Shown: piece after piece, positions 29,086 to 40,640 of the stretch
Layout of the letters: each line of letters starts with the position of its first letter
How positions within the stretch are numbered: position 1 is the first letter of the stretch
NCBI GenBank assembly: GCA_907163375.1
Contig: CAJQUW010008997.1
Coordinates: forward strand, 111,063-175,062
Direction of reading: 5' to 3'
Source of the DNA: Prostheceraeus crozeri
Lineage: Eukaryota > Platyhelminthes > Polycladida > Euryleptidae
DNA: 64,000 bases
Made by a program: the position numbers and the translations under genes
The notes under the pieces: model-generated
What the model was told of the DNA's origin: nothing
What the model saw: the letters and a program-made list of their open reading frames with translations, nothing else
Database searches by the model: none

Positions 29086-31000
29086 CCTCTATTTAAACCA
29101 CGACTGATGAAGAGACTATCGCCTTTGAAATTGCATAGGGCAAAATATCCTAGGAATTTTTTCTCTTGACAATTGCAGCATTTGTATCGAGATAACTGAA
29201 GCAAAAAATTCAACTGAATGCTCCTTCACGTTAGAATCAAGAGCCGTTTAAGTATCTGCCTTACACATGCACGTGCATATTTGAATGACTTACGTCTACA
29301 TCTCTGCACTGCTCCTTCAGTAGTTTTGTCGCTTGCCATTGTTACCTCCAATGTACAATATGCATTGATAATTATAATTTCACTTCCAGCTGTTGAATGA
29401 TTGTCGGGTATGTGACACCAATCATCGCTCAACTTTGTTTTGCATTCGTTTTGACATTTCTTGATTATTGCACTTATTTGACTTCTTCACAAGTAATCTT
29501 GCGATAAATTGATCGCATCTCACGAAATGAAGCCACCACGAGACATGTTAAGGCCTGTTCAGTCATCAGTCACTGGCAGTTTCGAACCAGCAACGTTGGA
29601 GTCTATATCGGATGCAATGGTAAGTTATTGCGCATTGCATTACACTCTGTGTATTGCAGTCGGTGGAGAATGTGGTCTTGGTTCTTCATAACTTTGTTAA
29701 ATAGTCGTCTTTCACTATTTTCTCAAATTTCTTTGGATTCTTTACTGTTACAGCAACCATGCATTTTTCCGCGTCTTATATATTGGTCGATCCTCTCCCT
29801 ATCTTTGCCATCATGCAGCGTAAAATATTCTATTGATCACCATTGTTGAATATATTTGATGGAGAATGCTCTTCTTTGCTCCTCGATTTGTCATTAGCTT
29901 CATTACGTGGACTAAAACTATGTCACTTTTCGGAAGATACTCAAAGATAAGGTTTTTTACCTTGCCTTTTCGATTTGCCGTGTCAGTCTTAGTACAGACT
30001 TTGCATCAAAGTGCTCTTTTCCGTCGATTGTAACAACGAACTTAATGTCACTTCTTGTTTACTTGAACAGAAACTGTTTGATAATTTGTTAACCACACAT
30101 TGAAAGTGTCAAACTAAGCCGATAAAAGGCGAGATGCATCATTTTTCATCAGATAATGTCAATACACTGACACGATGTTTGCAGTCCAATATCTTCAGGA
30201 AGACTGAAATGACGCTTCGCACATTATGCTAAATGGAGGTGCTCGCTTAAACGATGAAAACAATTTGTAGTGTTTTGGTTTTTAGGCATTTCAGCTCTTA
30301 AGGCCTTTCAATTTCTTGAAATCGATGCTAATGTCAATGATGAAAATGAACTGCATCCTCGTCATGAATAATGGGATTCAGGGATGCAAGATAAAATATT
30401 TCGAGGCTCTGGATGAATCCAATAGATAGTTATAGTCCAATGAAATTAGATGATTCTTTTTGAAATAACCTGTCTATACGCTCGTATATATATTTTGTTG
30501 TCATCTGATGATCGGTGATCGTAACCGTGAAACATTTAAGAAATGACAATAATGCATTGATCTAAATTATGTAGTATTAACTTAAAGTATCTATAAAAGC
30601 CCTATCATAGAATGTATCATTATTCAAAGTTAGTACCCTTTATAAATAATAATTTGGCAGCAAATTATTTGTGAGACAATATTGACCAAAAAGTAATTCA
30701 CAATCAATGATCGATAATTTCAAATATTATTCCTCTAGTCTTCTATAAATCAATTTTGATTTTTGATTTGAAAACTTAAATGCTATTTTTGAGAAACATT
30801 TTAATACACCTCTGATCGGCGCTTCGAATGCGATTCGGCAATGCATAAAGATTATATTACAACAAAAATTTATAGAAAACTGGAGAAAAAATATTTGAAA
30901 TTATCGAAAACTGACAGCGATTTGCTTTCTTGTCAATTTTGTCAATATGCATAATGCACATATATTAATAATAATTTTCGCCATTGACCAAATAAAAAGG
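29086..31000. other. AT-rich intergenic DNA; one weak exon candidate
   Basis: No gene called. At about 29509-29619 an open stretch (EPATLESISDAM) ends at GTAAGT and could be a host exon, but no acceptor or partner exon is convincing. The rest is AT-rich without recognised repeats. Confidence 0.5.
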
Positions 31001-31203
31001 TTTTAAAGAAGAATGACACGATCAATAAATAAAGTCTTATTTCTGGACTATATATTCGACTGTCTCTTTTATGAGTCCGATGTTATAAAGTCTTAAAAGT
31101 CTTTATAACATCGGACTCATGAAAGAGACAGTCAAATATACAGCTCAGAAATAAAACCTTATTTATTGCTTATTTATTGGCCGTGTCATTCTTTTTTAAA
31201 ACA
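31001..31203. repeat. Foldback element, arms about 85-95 bp
   Basis: The left arm 31001-31084 (from AAAGAAGAATGACACG to CGATGTTATAAAG) pairs with the right arm about 31106-31203, around a small loop near 31088-31104. Ends are AT-rich; no target duplication was determined. This is a MITE or foldback type with no coding sequence. Confidence 0.8.
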
Positions 31204-31204
31204 T

Positions 31205-31275
31205 CATATATATATATATACAGGGAACCCTAGCGGAGACAACTAGGGTTCCCTGATATATATATATATATATAA
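31205..31275. repeat. Hairpin inside a TA microsatellite
   Basis: CAGGGAACCCTAG...CTAGGGTTCCCTG (about 31221-31256) is a perfect 13-bp inverted repeat with a 9-10 nt loop, flanked on both sides by (TA)n. It is sharply different in composition from the flanks. Confidence 0.75.
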
Positions 31276-31284
31276 AGACAAAGT

Positions 31285-32395
31285 TTGCCCAGATTCATAT
31301 TTTTAGAGAGAAGAAACAATGTTTTTTCAATCAACCGAACATGCTTCGGAACATCACAGGTTCTTCGGGAAAGTTGGTTTTCCTTGATACAGAAATTGAC
31401 ATCAGTTCTGGTGAATTTTACATCTTTCATCATATTAAAGAAACGAACACGGGAGTGTATATTCCATCTTGCTCGTATGCTCCATTTGTTTACAAAGTGT
31501 CTGCTATCAGATCACTTTTTACGCGAGCTTTTAAAATTTGCAGCAATTCCAAAAACTATGACAACGCGTGTGAGCGCATTTTAAATATTTTTCGATGCAA
31601 TGGGTATCCAGACCCATTGATCTTGCATCTAAAAAGGGAGACGGGAAAGCGTTTGCAATCTAGTGATATTGCACAAAATAGTGCACAAGAGATTATTAGA
31701 AAGAGAGTGCATTGGCCCGTTCCTTACATTGAACATAGCTAAAAAATGATGAAAGACCGTATTGATGAAATCAACAAAATGTCTCCTTATGTTGATATTC
31801 AGCTCGCTTTCAAAACTGTGAAAATTCAAAATCACTTCATGAACAAAGACCCTATTGCGACAGCCCTGAAATCCAATGTAATCTACATGTATTCTTGTGA
31901 CCGCTGCTCAATGCGGTACATCGGAGCCACAAGGCGCCACCTGGCTGTCCGCATTAACGAGCATCTTGAAGGCTATCCCAACCCTACGGAAGTATCGATG
32001 CATGATCACCATCCGAAATCTGTAAATTTCTCTATTGTCGGTAGCTCTAAACATCCTTTGATTCTTGAATCTATTTTGATTAAAGGCAATAACAATATGT
32101 TGTCCAATGAAAGAAACGGATCAGTGCCACTCCTCTTGAACTTGTAGATAGTGTAATTACGCAGTTTGACCTTTGTAAATATGTAGATTTCTATGCTTCT
32201 ATTCTGCCTCTAAAGTGGTCTGCAAGTAGATCAGTTGAACTGTTTTTATCGAGAGTAATTTTGTATATAAATGTCTTCATTGCGTTGTTTGTAATTTGTC
32301 GAGTCCGCTGAAGATGGAACCTGTGATGTTCCGAAACATGTTCGGTTGATTGAAAAACATCGTTTTTTCTCTCTAAATATATATATATATATAGA
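31285..32395 (+). mobile_element. Penelope-like element fragment (RT C-terminus plus GIY-YIG endonuclease), 5'-truncated
   Basis: Two successive frames. 31341-31742 carries the RT-distal part of PLEs (FLDTEIDISSG, YAPFVYKVSAIRSLFTRAF, ICSNSKNYDNACERI, FRCNGYPDPLI). 31746-32147 carries a GIY-YIG nuclease (VIYMYSCDRC then YIGATRRHLAVRINEH). The reverse-transcriptase catalytic core is absent. The element is flanked by inverted arms of about 70 bp (31302-31372 and 32308-32377) and TA tracts. The right arm holds CTGAAGA, a GGAAC/GTTCC stem and GAAAC, the layout of a hammerhead-ribozyme core known from PLE ends. Confidence 0.85.
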
Positions 32396-32454
32396 AAGTC
32401 CAGTAACATTTGTACATTGTACAAATTGTAACATTGTACAGTAATATTTGCTAT

Positions 32455-32560
32455 TGCGGAAACAGGGGTATGTGCAACCACAAGAACTTGGTATATAAGA
32501 TCACCTGCCCTCATCGTAAAATGTTCTACATTGGTGAAAACTTGTTAAGTTGGATTCTCA
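32455..32560 (+). mobile_element. Second Penelope-like GIY-YIG fragment
   Basis: From 32471 the frame reads MCNHKNLVYKITCPHRKMFY followed by IGEN, the start of a PLE-type GIY-YIG nuclease with its conserved Cys/His. It differs from the copy just upstream and breaks off within about 30 codons, so it is a scrap of a different PLE. Confidence 0.7.
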
Positions 32561-33639
32561 ATTGAATACAAGATGAAGAAGGGCGATTACATTATTATGC
32601 TATCATCATCATCAGCATAATTTTTGTGATAGGAACGCAAATGGTGGGAGAGACAGATTTTTGACGAATTTTTCTGAACGTTGACCCATCCAAAATTAGA
32701 GGATGTGAAATAAACATGCTTGAGTTCACTTCCGAGGATTCATCAAATGCATTCACTTCTTTTGAATACACGACTATTTCGCCTAAGCTAGTGTGCCTGC
32801 AATGGAGTCACAATCAATAAAAATTATCTAAATATAATTTTCGAATGCTTAGTTATATCATTAGTTGAAGAATGGGAGCAGACCTGATGAATGGTAGAAG
32901 TATCAATAATTGATTATTACTTTGCTGAGAATAAAGGACATTGATGTAAGTGATGAGAGAGGATCTTGTATCGTTGTAATGCTTAATTAGGTCAGTTCGG
33001 AAGGCCTGGACTTTACCTAGTATAGCATTCTGATGATACAGGGACTTATCTCATCCTTTTATTGACTATTACTGGCAATACTAACTTAGAAAGACGCGTC
33101 AGTAGTGATCAAGAGTAGCATTTAGAGAATGGCCTACCCGAGTAAATTCACTAATATGCTATAACAGAATGCCTGAAGTTTAATCCGTGCTGCATGATAA
33201 ATAGGGAGCTGTGCTGATGTGGAAGGATTTGAATTAGATCTGTTAATGATTCTTGATGTTGAGTAAATTGACAGCTATTGAATTTTTTCCCATTTTTCAA
33301 CTAAGAACGGAACTCAATATTTAATTTATCTATTTGCTCCATCACGTTGCCGTAGTCAAACTTCCATGACAATGTTGAATTCAAAGGAGTATCATAGACA
33401 TCTTTCATATTAAAATTCGTATTTCATAAACATTTGGTAAAATGATCGTGTATGCGACTAGTATGCGAGGAATCACTGCGTTGTGCTACTATAAACTCTT
33501 ATTTGTGAAGTATTTGAAATTTGAGCAATTTACATCATTAAGATGGTTACAAGTCGAGTTACATAGTTTATATCATAAGATGGTTACAAATTAGATAGAC
33601 AAGTGCAATATAGTGCATTCATCACAAATTTAAAGTACA
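32561..33639. other. AT-rich intergenic DNA, nothing recognised
   Basis: About 1.1 kb without an open frame of note, tRNA, or repeat that I can identify. Confidence 0.6.
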
Positions 33640-34190
33640 TTCAACTTCGACAAATTTTAATAAACGAGGAGCCAAGTCGCTTCGTCTTAGAATTTGTAGG
33701 CCTCAAAACACAGGAGTTTCTATGAGTACGCACATCAAACATAAGTCGGAGCGGCTGATTCTCAAAATTGTGAATTACTTCAAATAAATCATGACATAGC
33801 TTTTCAGAACTTGCCACAAAGTCATCATCATGGACAGTTGAACTAAAAATGATCTTAAGAGCACTTTTTTTCGACACTGCAAAGCAAATTGTGTAAATAC
33901 TGTGAGGCATTGCAAAAACAGGAATATGCATACAAGAGTACAGAACAAATCATTCGCAGAAAACATGATGTGTTGATCGCATCCTTATCGCTTCAAATTT
34001 CTGATAACAAAAATTCTCTAGCTGGCTTTTTTTACAATGAATTCTTATGTGATCATTCCATCTAAGATTCTGAGAAAATATCAGTCCAAGAAGCTTTATA
34101 GACTCCGTTGTGTTAATAGCAATACCAGATGGTGGATAAACATCCAGACACCAGAGAATGAGGTAATTTGGTGATACTTCATTAGGCACT
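33640..34190 (-). mobile_element. LINE reverse-transcriptase C-terminal remnant
   Basis: On the minus strand, 34189-33950 reads SIKLLGLIFSQNLRWNDHI, the conserved post-catalytic region (KLLG...L.W..HI) of CR1/Jockey-type LINE reverse transcriptases. It continues in shifted frames with IPVFAMPHSIY and further C-terminal sequence down to about 33640. At least two frameshifts separate the pieces and no catalytic core is left, so it is an old 5'-truncated copy. Confidence 0.75.
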
Positions 34191-34198
34191 ATAAAGAT

Positions 34199-34322
34199 AA
34201 TTGAAAATAGGTTTGGAAGAGAGTCAAGTTATTTATTGTAAATTCGCACAAAGAGTTGGTACCAACTTTTTGTATGAATTTACAATAGATAACTTGACTC
34301 TCTTCCAAACCTATTTTCAATC
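34199..34322. repeat. Small foldback, arms about 50 bp
   Basis: ATTGAAAATAGGTTTGGAAG at 34199 onwards is inverted at 34300-34322, and the match continues through GAGAGTCAAGTTAT and TGTAAATTC around a loop of about 25 nt. It is a hairpin MITE next to the LINE remnant, with few mismatches. Confidence 0.85.
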
Positions 34323-37300
34323 ATCATGAACAGTCAAGGCATATTTCCTCAACTATGAAGATAGAATCACAAGCAAGCAACTTGAAAAACGAGGAATTAC
34401 CTGAGCGCTTTCATGGTCCTTAACAATCATCAGAAGCAACTATTCACAATGTAACAAACATCTTGAACTTATAAATTCCTCAATCAAATTATTGAGCCTA
34501 TATTTTTGTCGTGTTATCCAGTGACCTGCAGTGATTCGCGCTATATATGAAGTAAGCTTCTGGCTTACGACTGGTATAACGCCTGATGGCATGGTATGTC
34601 CAGCCAGACAGATCATGGCCGTTTTCAATGAAAATTCATGTGGAGAATGCAGGGTCCCCAGCCCTATTACCGAAGAATCATAACGGAAAAAATGAGAATA
34701 GAAGGAAAAATGAAGGAATAGGTTATGTCTGCCACACATTTGTTTATGTAATTTCCACCATTTTACGTTCATTATTTGGATATGTGAAGCCCTATCCATG
34801 GGTGAAAATCTTGTTAAGATTTCTTTAATATTTCTTTTTTAATCCCATTGATTCACATCATCAAATCACATTGTATTTCGTGTGTCATGCACATTGTACA
34901 TAAAGTATCTAACGAAAGGGTTATGATTTTCATTTAGTGCGTGAAATTAGAACACATGTGAGGCGCTATCAATCAACTATCAACATGACGGAAAAAATTA
35001 CTCTTCTAAAGTTCGCATAGACTTTCATAAAAATGATAATGTTTGGCTTCGTATCACCCACGCCCCTCCTCCGTATGATAAGCTTCCGTCAATCTGAAGA
35101 AGTGGAGACAGGCAACTGTAATGAGAAAGTAGCATAATGAATACAGATATATATTTCTCTCAGAAGTTAGAATCTACTGAAGTCGTTGCAATTTTGATTC
35201 ACACGATCCAATTCCACTTTAAGTTCCTTCTTTCTTTTCAAGCTCGTATGAATTAATTCCTGTCCATGCAATATCTTATCTCTTTGTAAATTTCTACTGT
35301 CGAGAGCAGTCTCCTTAGATACTTGTACTTGTACTGTCAATGAACTTGTCATTGTGCTTCATTTTGCATCTCAACAGTGTTTGATGTTGAAACCTTGTAA
35401 GTTTCATTACTACCCTACATATCGTTTCGATGGGAATTTATCTCTAGAAAAGGGGGGGGCATACCGGTAGTTTTGATTTAACTCTGTATTATTTAGAGAA
35501 TGATGTTTCATTATTATTGCACTATATGACGCACTGTATAGGCTATAGAGCATTAAACTGGAGTACAGAATTTTAATAAAATGAGGCTAGAAGCAAAGAA
35601 GCGTCAAGTTACGATTTTGTTTAAAATTACTGTACATGTCAGTGTTTTACAGCAAGGCATGAATAATATTAAGTCATTTCTAATCATCTGTTACTGCAGT
35701 TTTTTTCCATTTCACTACAGCTGCTGGTCAGATTCTTTCAGAACTTGCTTGCATATAATAACTTCGATTTAGTGATGTGATTTTTAATCGGTTTAAATTA
35801 GTAGCTCCATTCAACCCTAACTTATTTATGTTGAGAGATTACTTTGGTACAGGCGAGGATCACAATAAATAAGTAATTTATGCTATCTAAAAGTCTATCT
35901 AAAAAGTAATTTATGCTCGGATAAATTAATGGGAAACCGGTAGTTGAATTGCTTGTTAATACTTGATCAGATAATATAAATGTTGATAAAAGGAAAATGC
36001 AATTCCTCAGCAAGCGTACAATTCAAACTGAGAACATCGTCAATCAGATGCAATATGTCTTGCATGCAGCAAAGGTAAACTTTGGCGTGCGTTTATTTCT
36101 GCATTTGATTTACACCGTTATGTATAATTTCAGTGCAAAACAGAGAACAACACGATACATTTTGTCGAGAGATCAATAAATGATATGTTCCTGAAAACCT
36201 GAGAATGCACTCCTTGTACATAATTTGCACTGTAGATGCAGTTGCAACGTGACATGAAGTTCGAACAACCGTCGAACCGACTAAAAAAGATAAAGATGAA
36301 ATCTCAAGTTGATATGCGAGTGAGTATTGCATGATATGCTTCATGAAAGACATCCGACTTCACAAAGCGCATCTTTGTAAAACCGGCAATGTTGAGGCGA
36401 ACAGAAAGGGATAAAGAAAATATATTTATCAGACTTTGATAAAGAACTTATAATTATCGGTGTATTCACATTGATCTACTTGATGCGATCGAGGTGTATC
36501 AGTAACTACTCGAGCTGGGGTAGGCAGGCTTTTAGAAAAGCAAATTATTTGAAAAAAATAATTATCTAATTACATGTCAAGTCAATCCACTCATACCGGA
36601 ACATAGGCCCTAAGTCCGGCAGCTAGAAGTTTCTGCAGGGATCGATGCCGAAATTAAAACTTTCACAGGATGTATGCCTTATGGCCTCTATGAATCTGTG
36701 CGTCTGCCGAGTTCTATGTGGTTCTTGCTCTTCTCAGACAGGATCAAAGAAACACACATGCAAATCCAATGAGAAGGAGATTGAAGTTTCGGTAGAAATT
36801 GGATTTTCGACGTGTTCTCTGATTAGGCCGAAAGTACTGAGCACAAAGCCATAACTTCTGTCATGGAATGTGTTCAGTTCACTTCCTATCATATGTTATT
36901 ATCATACTTTTGACCGATGATGTATGCGAGAATGTCGTTAAACATGACTAAAATGCTTTGTTTGATGCTTGCAAAATCTGAATATGTTAAGCGTTATAGA
37001 TAATGAACTGAAGATTTTCCATGTGAAAAATATGCCTTTAGACATAGTGCTTAATCAATAAAGGTAGAGAAAATCTCATTTTTCCAGAAACGTCAGTCTG
37101 GTTCCCATTAGATCTACTTACGTTTTTCTTTGATCCTCTCCAACAGGAAAAGGAAACGAATAGAACTCGACAGACGTGCAGATTCGTACATCATTCTGTG
37201 AAAGTCTCTCAGCAGAAATTTGCTCTCTGGATGATGAAATCATAGTGGAAAACCCGCTCAGCGGAAAATCTAATTGCCAGGACCTGACATATCAGAAATA

Positions 37301-38054
37301 TGTTTGCAATCTGTTGGATGAAAACGCGTTCCAAGTTGAAGCGTTGACTTTCACTATTTCAAATGAACATTTACATCACGAGTTTGATCCGAAGAATTGG
37401 TAACATTTGAAAATGAAGTCTCACATAAAAGAATCTGAATGGAAAGTCATTAAGACAGAAATCTACTGATGCGAAATTCTCTCGTTTGTCTTTATCAATC
37501 AGACTGACAATTGCATTCCTTAAATCTAAAGAAATGAAAAATGGCTTGAGTAATTAAGTTGCGAAAGTCAGTACGTGAGAAGGAAGAAAATAAACTGCGA
37601 ACTATTCTTCTTGAAATGATACAGTTAAGACATTACAGTGACACCTGATGATGAAATCCTCTTTGCCGCGCATCTCCTGAAATTCTGCGAAGGGGTTTTT
37701 CCTAATCTCTGTCAGAATTTCTAATAATTATTCAATTAAATAAAAACTTATCATAATTTATACGTCCTGAGAAATATCGCTGGTCACACAGAAATAGATT
37801 GTTTATCTGAAGTTGACTTGAATGGAAATTGACTCAAGGTCGCGGCACATCCGTTGGGGCATGGATCACCAATGAAGAGTTAGAATTGCACATGTGACTG
37901 ATTCTAACCCAATGATGCCGCCGTTGACAAGTGTATCTAAGTGAAATGCTGGATCCCTTGCGATTTTTGTGCCACTACTGTGTATTGCACTAAGCTTTAC
38001 TTCCATTCTAGGGGTTTGACTTTGTTAGATGCATGAAGCAGAATATCTTGAACT
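34323..38054. other. AT-rich intergenic DNA, no gene called
   Basis: 3.7 kb between the foldback and a MITE copy. Short frames such as 37176-37403 (ENPLSGKSNCQDLTYQKYVC) look protein-like but have no start, splice partner or known motif. A G-run at 35452 and scattered AT tracts are the only other features. Confidence 0.5.
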
Positions 38055-38062
38055 ATACAGAC

Positions 38063-38559
38063 CGCAGAATTAGACCGATCGTCTCTTCTTCTGTTTGACT
38101 AGAAAGGAAGCATTGGAACATGCAACGTTAATGAAATGGCACAATCTGATAACATAATACCATAGCAATCGAACAATGTGCCGCCAGTTCAACATTAAAC
38201 ACGCCAAATTGTTCGAAGTTTCAGTGACTGTTATCAACCGGATCACACAGCAAAGAAATGCAGACGATATAGTTTTTTCGTGCGCCTGCTAACTCCTTTT
38301 AAAATGATCGGAGGGCCCAACATTATCGAGAAAACTTTTGCGCAGTGATCTGAATTCTTCGAATCTGAGGGAATCGTGGCAATCGGAGCATTTTGAAGGA
38401 ATTCACAGCAATCCGCAGGTGACATACGACTGTTTTTCCTATCTCTGTAAGGCATTGAAAATGTCTTTTTGCCGATTTAGTAAGTTCCTGCATGTGCCAT
38501 CGTTTTGCATCAGTTTGCACTTCTAGCAAAGTGATACACTTAAACAATCGAATTCTGTG
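38063..38559 (+). mobile_element. Solo copy of the array MITE (497 bp) with 8-bp target duplication
   Basis: Termini CGCAGAATTAGACC and CGAATTCTGTG, flanked by ATACAGAC at 38055-38062 and 38560-38567. It matches the 1-2662 units along its length, with some internal deletion and substitutions. It confirms the 8-bp duplication seen at 28557-29077 and hence independent transposition of the family. Confidence 0.9.
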
Positions 38560-38567
38560 ATACAGAC

Positions 38568-39087
38568 ATTACTCTCTATTCGCTAGATGATTTCATTGAA
38601 TCATATAGAATTGCCAACAATTTGTATAGTACCACCTTTTTCTCAATATCTAGTGTCAACTATTGCTTTCTCAAACAGTTATTTGCAAGTTTTAACTGAT
38701 GCCCCAAATGTTACATGATTTCTAGATTTGTAATCTTTCTGTTTCATCGATGGAAAACCCTCGTAAAAGCGAAGTATTTTCTGAATCGAGAAAATCTTTT
38801 CTGAAAATCATCAAAGGCACGGGTAGTGATCATGACATGTGATAAATGCATAAATATAATCATCATTTATCAGATAATACAAATATCAAGCGTTTCCAAG
38901 CAACATAATAACAGCTCTTAATAGTAGACGAAATTTCAATGATTATGACTCAAAGTCTATACCTTCATCACCTGTACAAGTGTTTCAATGTTTTGAAAAA
39001 AGCTACCACAGAATCGGAGAACATAATAAAACCACTTCTTAGAATTTTGAATTGAAATCACTTTGAATTTATTTGAATCTATCAGAT
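38568..39087. other. Intergenic DNA, nothing recognised
   Basis: About 520 bp, AT-rich, without notable frames or repeats. Confidence 0.6.
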
Positions 39088-39320
39088 CTCAACAGATGTA
39101 ACCACCACGAAAGATTTTTCGGCTTGTTGGGCCTCATCAATCGTCGGCAGATTCGAACCAACGACATCGGACCTAAACAGGCACACTTTCTAAACACAAG
39201 ACCACCGGTCCATCTGTTGATCCAACGTCCTCTAGCTCCAAGGTCGCAGGTTCGAATCTGCCGACGATTGATGAGGCCCAACAAGCCTAAACATCTTTCG
39301 TGGTAGTTAAATCTGTTGAG
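39088..39320. repeat. Head-to-head pair of tRNA-related SINE pieces forming a palindrome
   Basis: The left arm 39088-39160 is the inverse of the right arm 39248-39320, including CGTCGGCAGATTCGAACC versus GGTTCGAATCTGCCGACG. GGTTCGAATC is a typical tRNA B box, present on each strand. The centre (39161-39247) differs between arms. Two oppositely oriented SINEs, or one foldback derived from a SINE, explain it. Confidence 0.75.
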
Positions 39321-40069
39321 TTTCGATTAATTTGTCAATAACCGCGTTACTTGTCTTGGCTTGTTACTTGAATATTTTGTAAATCCAAATGTGGCACTGT
39401 GTAAAAGGAAAAGTTCTCATTCCAAGCTTTTCTAAAACAAAGTCGACACCTTTAATTTCAAGCCAACTGTGGTATGTAAATCAATCTATTTGGAGCTCTG
39501 AATCATAACAATTGGAGTTCACTCAATGATTATAAATTTAATGCTACATTTAACACTCAGAAATCGGAGGGGCACCCAGTGAACCCCGGAGCCATATTTT
39601 TCTATTTTATACTTTGATTGATTATACCTACAGTGCATCCATGGATGAGGGGTCTTAGTACGGGGCCTTTGGTGACGTCGTCGTTGCCCACCTGCTTGAT
39701 GCATATTGTAAACTTAAATATTGGCTCACATAGGCTAACGAGAAATAACTATTTTTGCATTGTAAGTAATCGTGAAATCGTGACAAAGCCTATCAACACA
39801 TGATTCGATGAAGATGTCGTTCTGCAAGTAATGATTTTGCATGGACAACTCCAAAGGAAGCACGAGCAGCGAGACGTGCAACATAAACTCTGACGAATGA
39901 TAATAAATTCGACACTTAGAAAACCGGCCAGTCTGATTTTTTGAAAGGCCGAGGATGGAAAATAAGCAGTTTTTAGCTTATTTGTCATACAATACACTTT
40001 GGATCCCAGAATAAGTCCTACTTTCAGCCAAGTGGTTGACGATTTGACTTGTAGCTAGTTCCAGCTATT
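39321..40069. other. Intergenic DNA, nothing recognised
   Basis: About 750 bp with no gene or repeat that I can name. Confidence 0.6.
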
Positions 40070-40071
40070 TA

Positions 40072-40638
40072 CGAGGGGTGATTGAAAAGTTCGCGGCCCG
40101 ATATAGAAAAAAGCATATTTTGCATACGATACATATTTATTATTCGACATAATCGCCCCTACAATCAACGCACTTAGCCCAACGGTGCTGCAATGCGCGG
40201 ATCCCTTGCTCATAGAAGTGTGAGTCTTTGGAGTCCAGATACTCCTCAACGGCCTCCATGACGTCACTGTTGGATGCGAAGTGCTGACCACTGAGCTCCA
40301 ATTTCATTTTTTGGAAGAGATGAAAGTCCGATAGTGCCATATTGGAATATATCGGAACCATATCATCATGAATCTCCTTTGGTGTGAGTCCTTTCAAGCC
40401 GAGATAACGAATAACAGCTCGATTCGAAACGTGATCCATCTTACGCAACACTTATCTGACTAACTGACTGATAAGTTAGTAACTTAAGTTAAGTAGCTGT
40501 GGTTTACCAACAGTTCACCGGATCGACTGATCACTCGTCATGCGCCGTCAGTACATTCCATTGTATCAATCCACATGTGCATAATGGCCTGGCTTTAAGC
40601 TTTCTATGTCAGGCCGCGAACTTTTCAATCACCCTTCG
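40072..40638 (-). mobile_element. Internally deleted mariner element (567 bp)
   Basis: The terminal inverted repeat CGAGGGGTGATTGAAAAGTT at 40072 has its inverse ending CACCCTTCG at 40638, with TA on both sides (40070-40071 and 40639-40640). A minus-strand frame (40451-40140) joins an N-terminal transposase piece (NRAVIRYLGLKGLTPKEI) directly to a C-terminal one (LSDFHLFQKMKLELSG, then HRWAKCVDCRGDYVE). The catalytic middle, except near SDFHLF, has been lost by an internal deletion. This makes it a non-autonomous derivative, movable only by another mariner transposase. Confidence 0.93.
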
Positions 40639-40640
40639 TA

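Noticed and set aside
29509-29691. Host exon ending in GTAAGT
   Set aside because: The donor is good but there is no convincing acceptor or second exon nearby.
34440-34799. Minus-strand frame upstream of the LINE remnant
   Set aside because: No resemblance to LINE or other known proteins.
37176-37403. Protein-like frame ending near 37403
   Set aside because: No ATG, no splice partner in frame and no motif.
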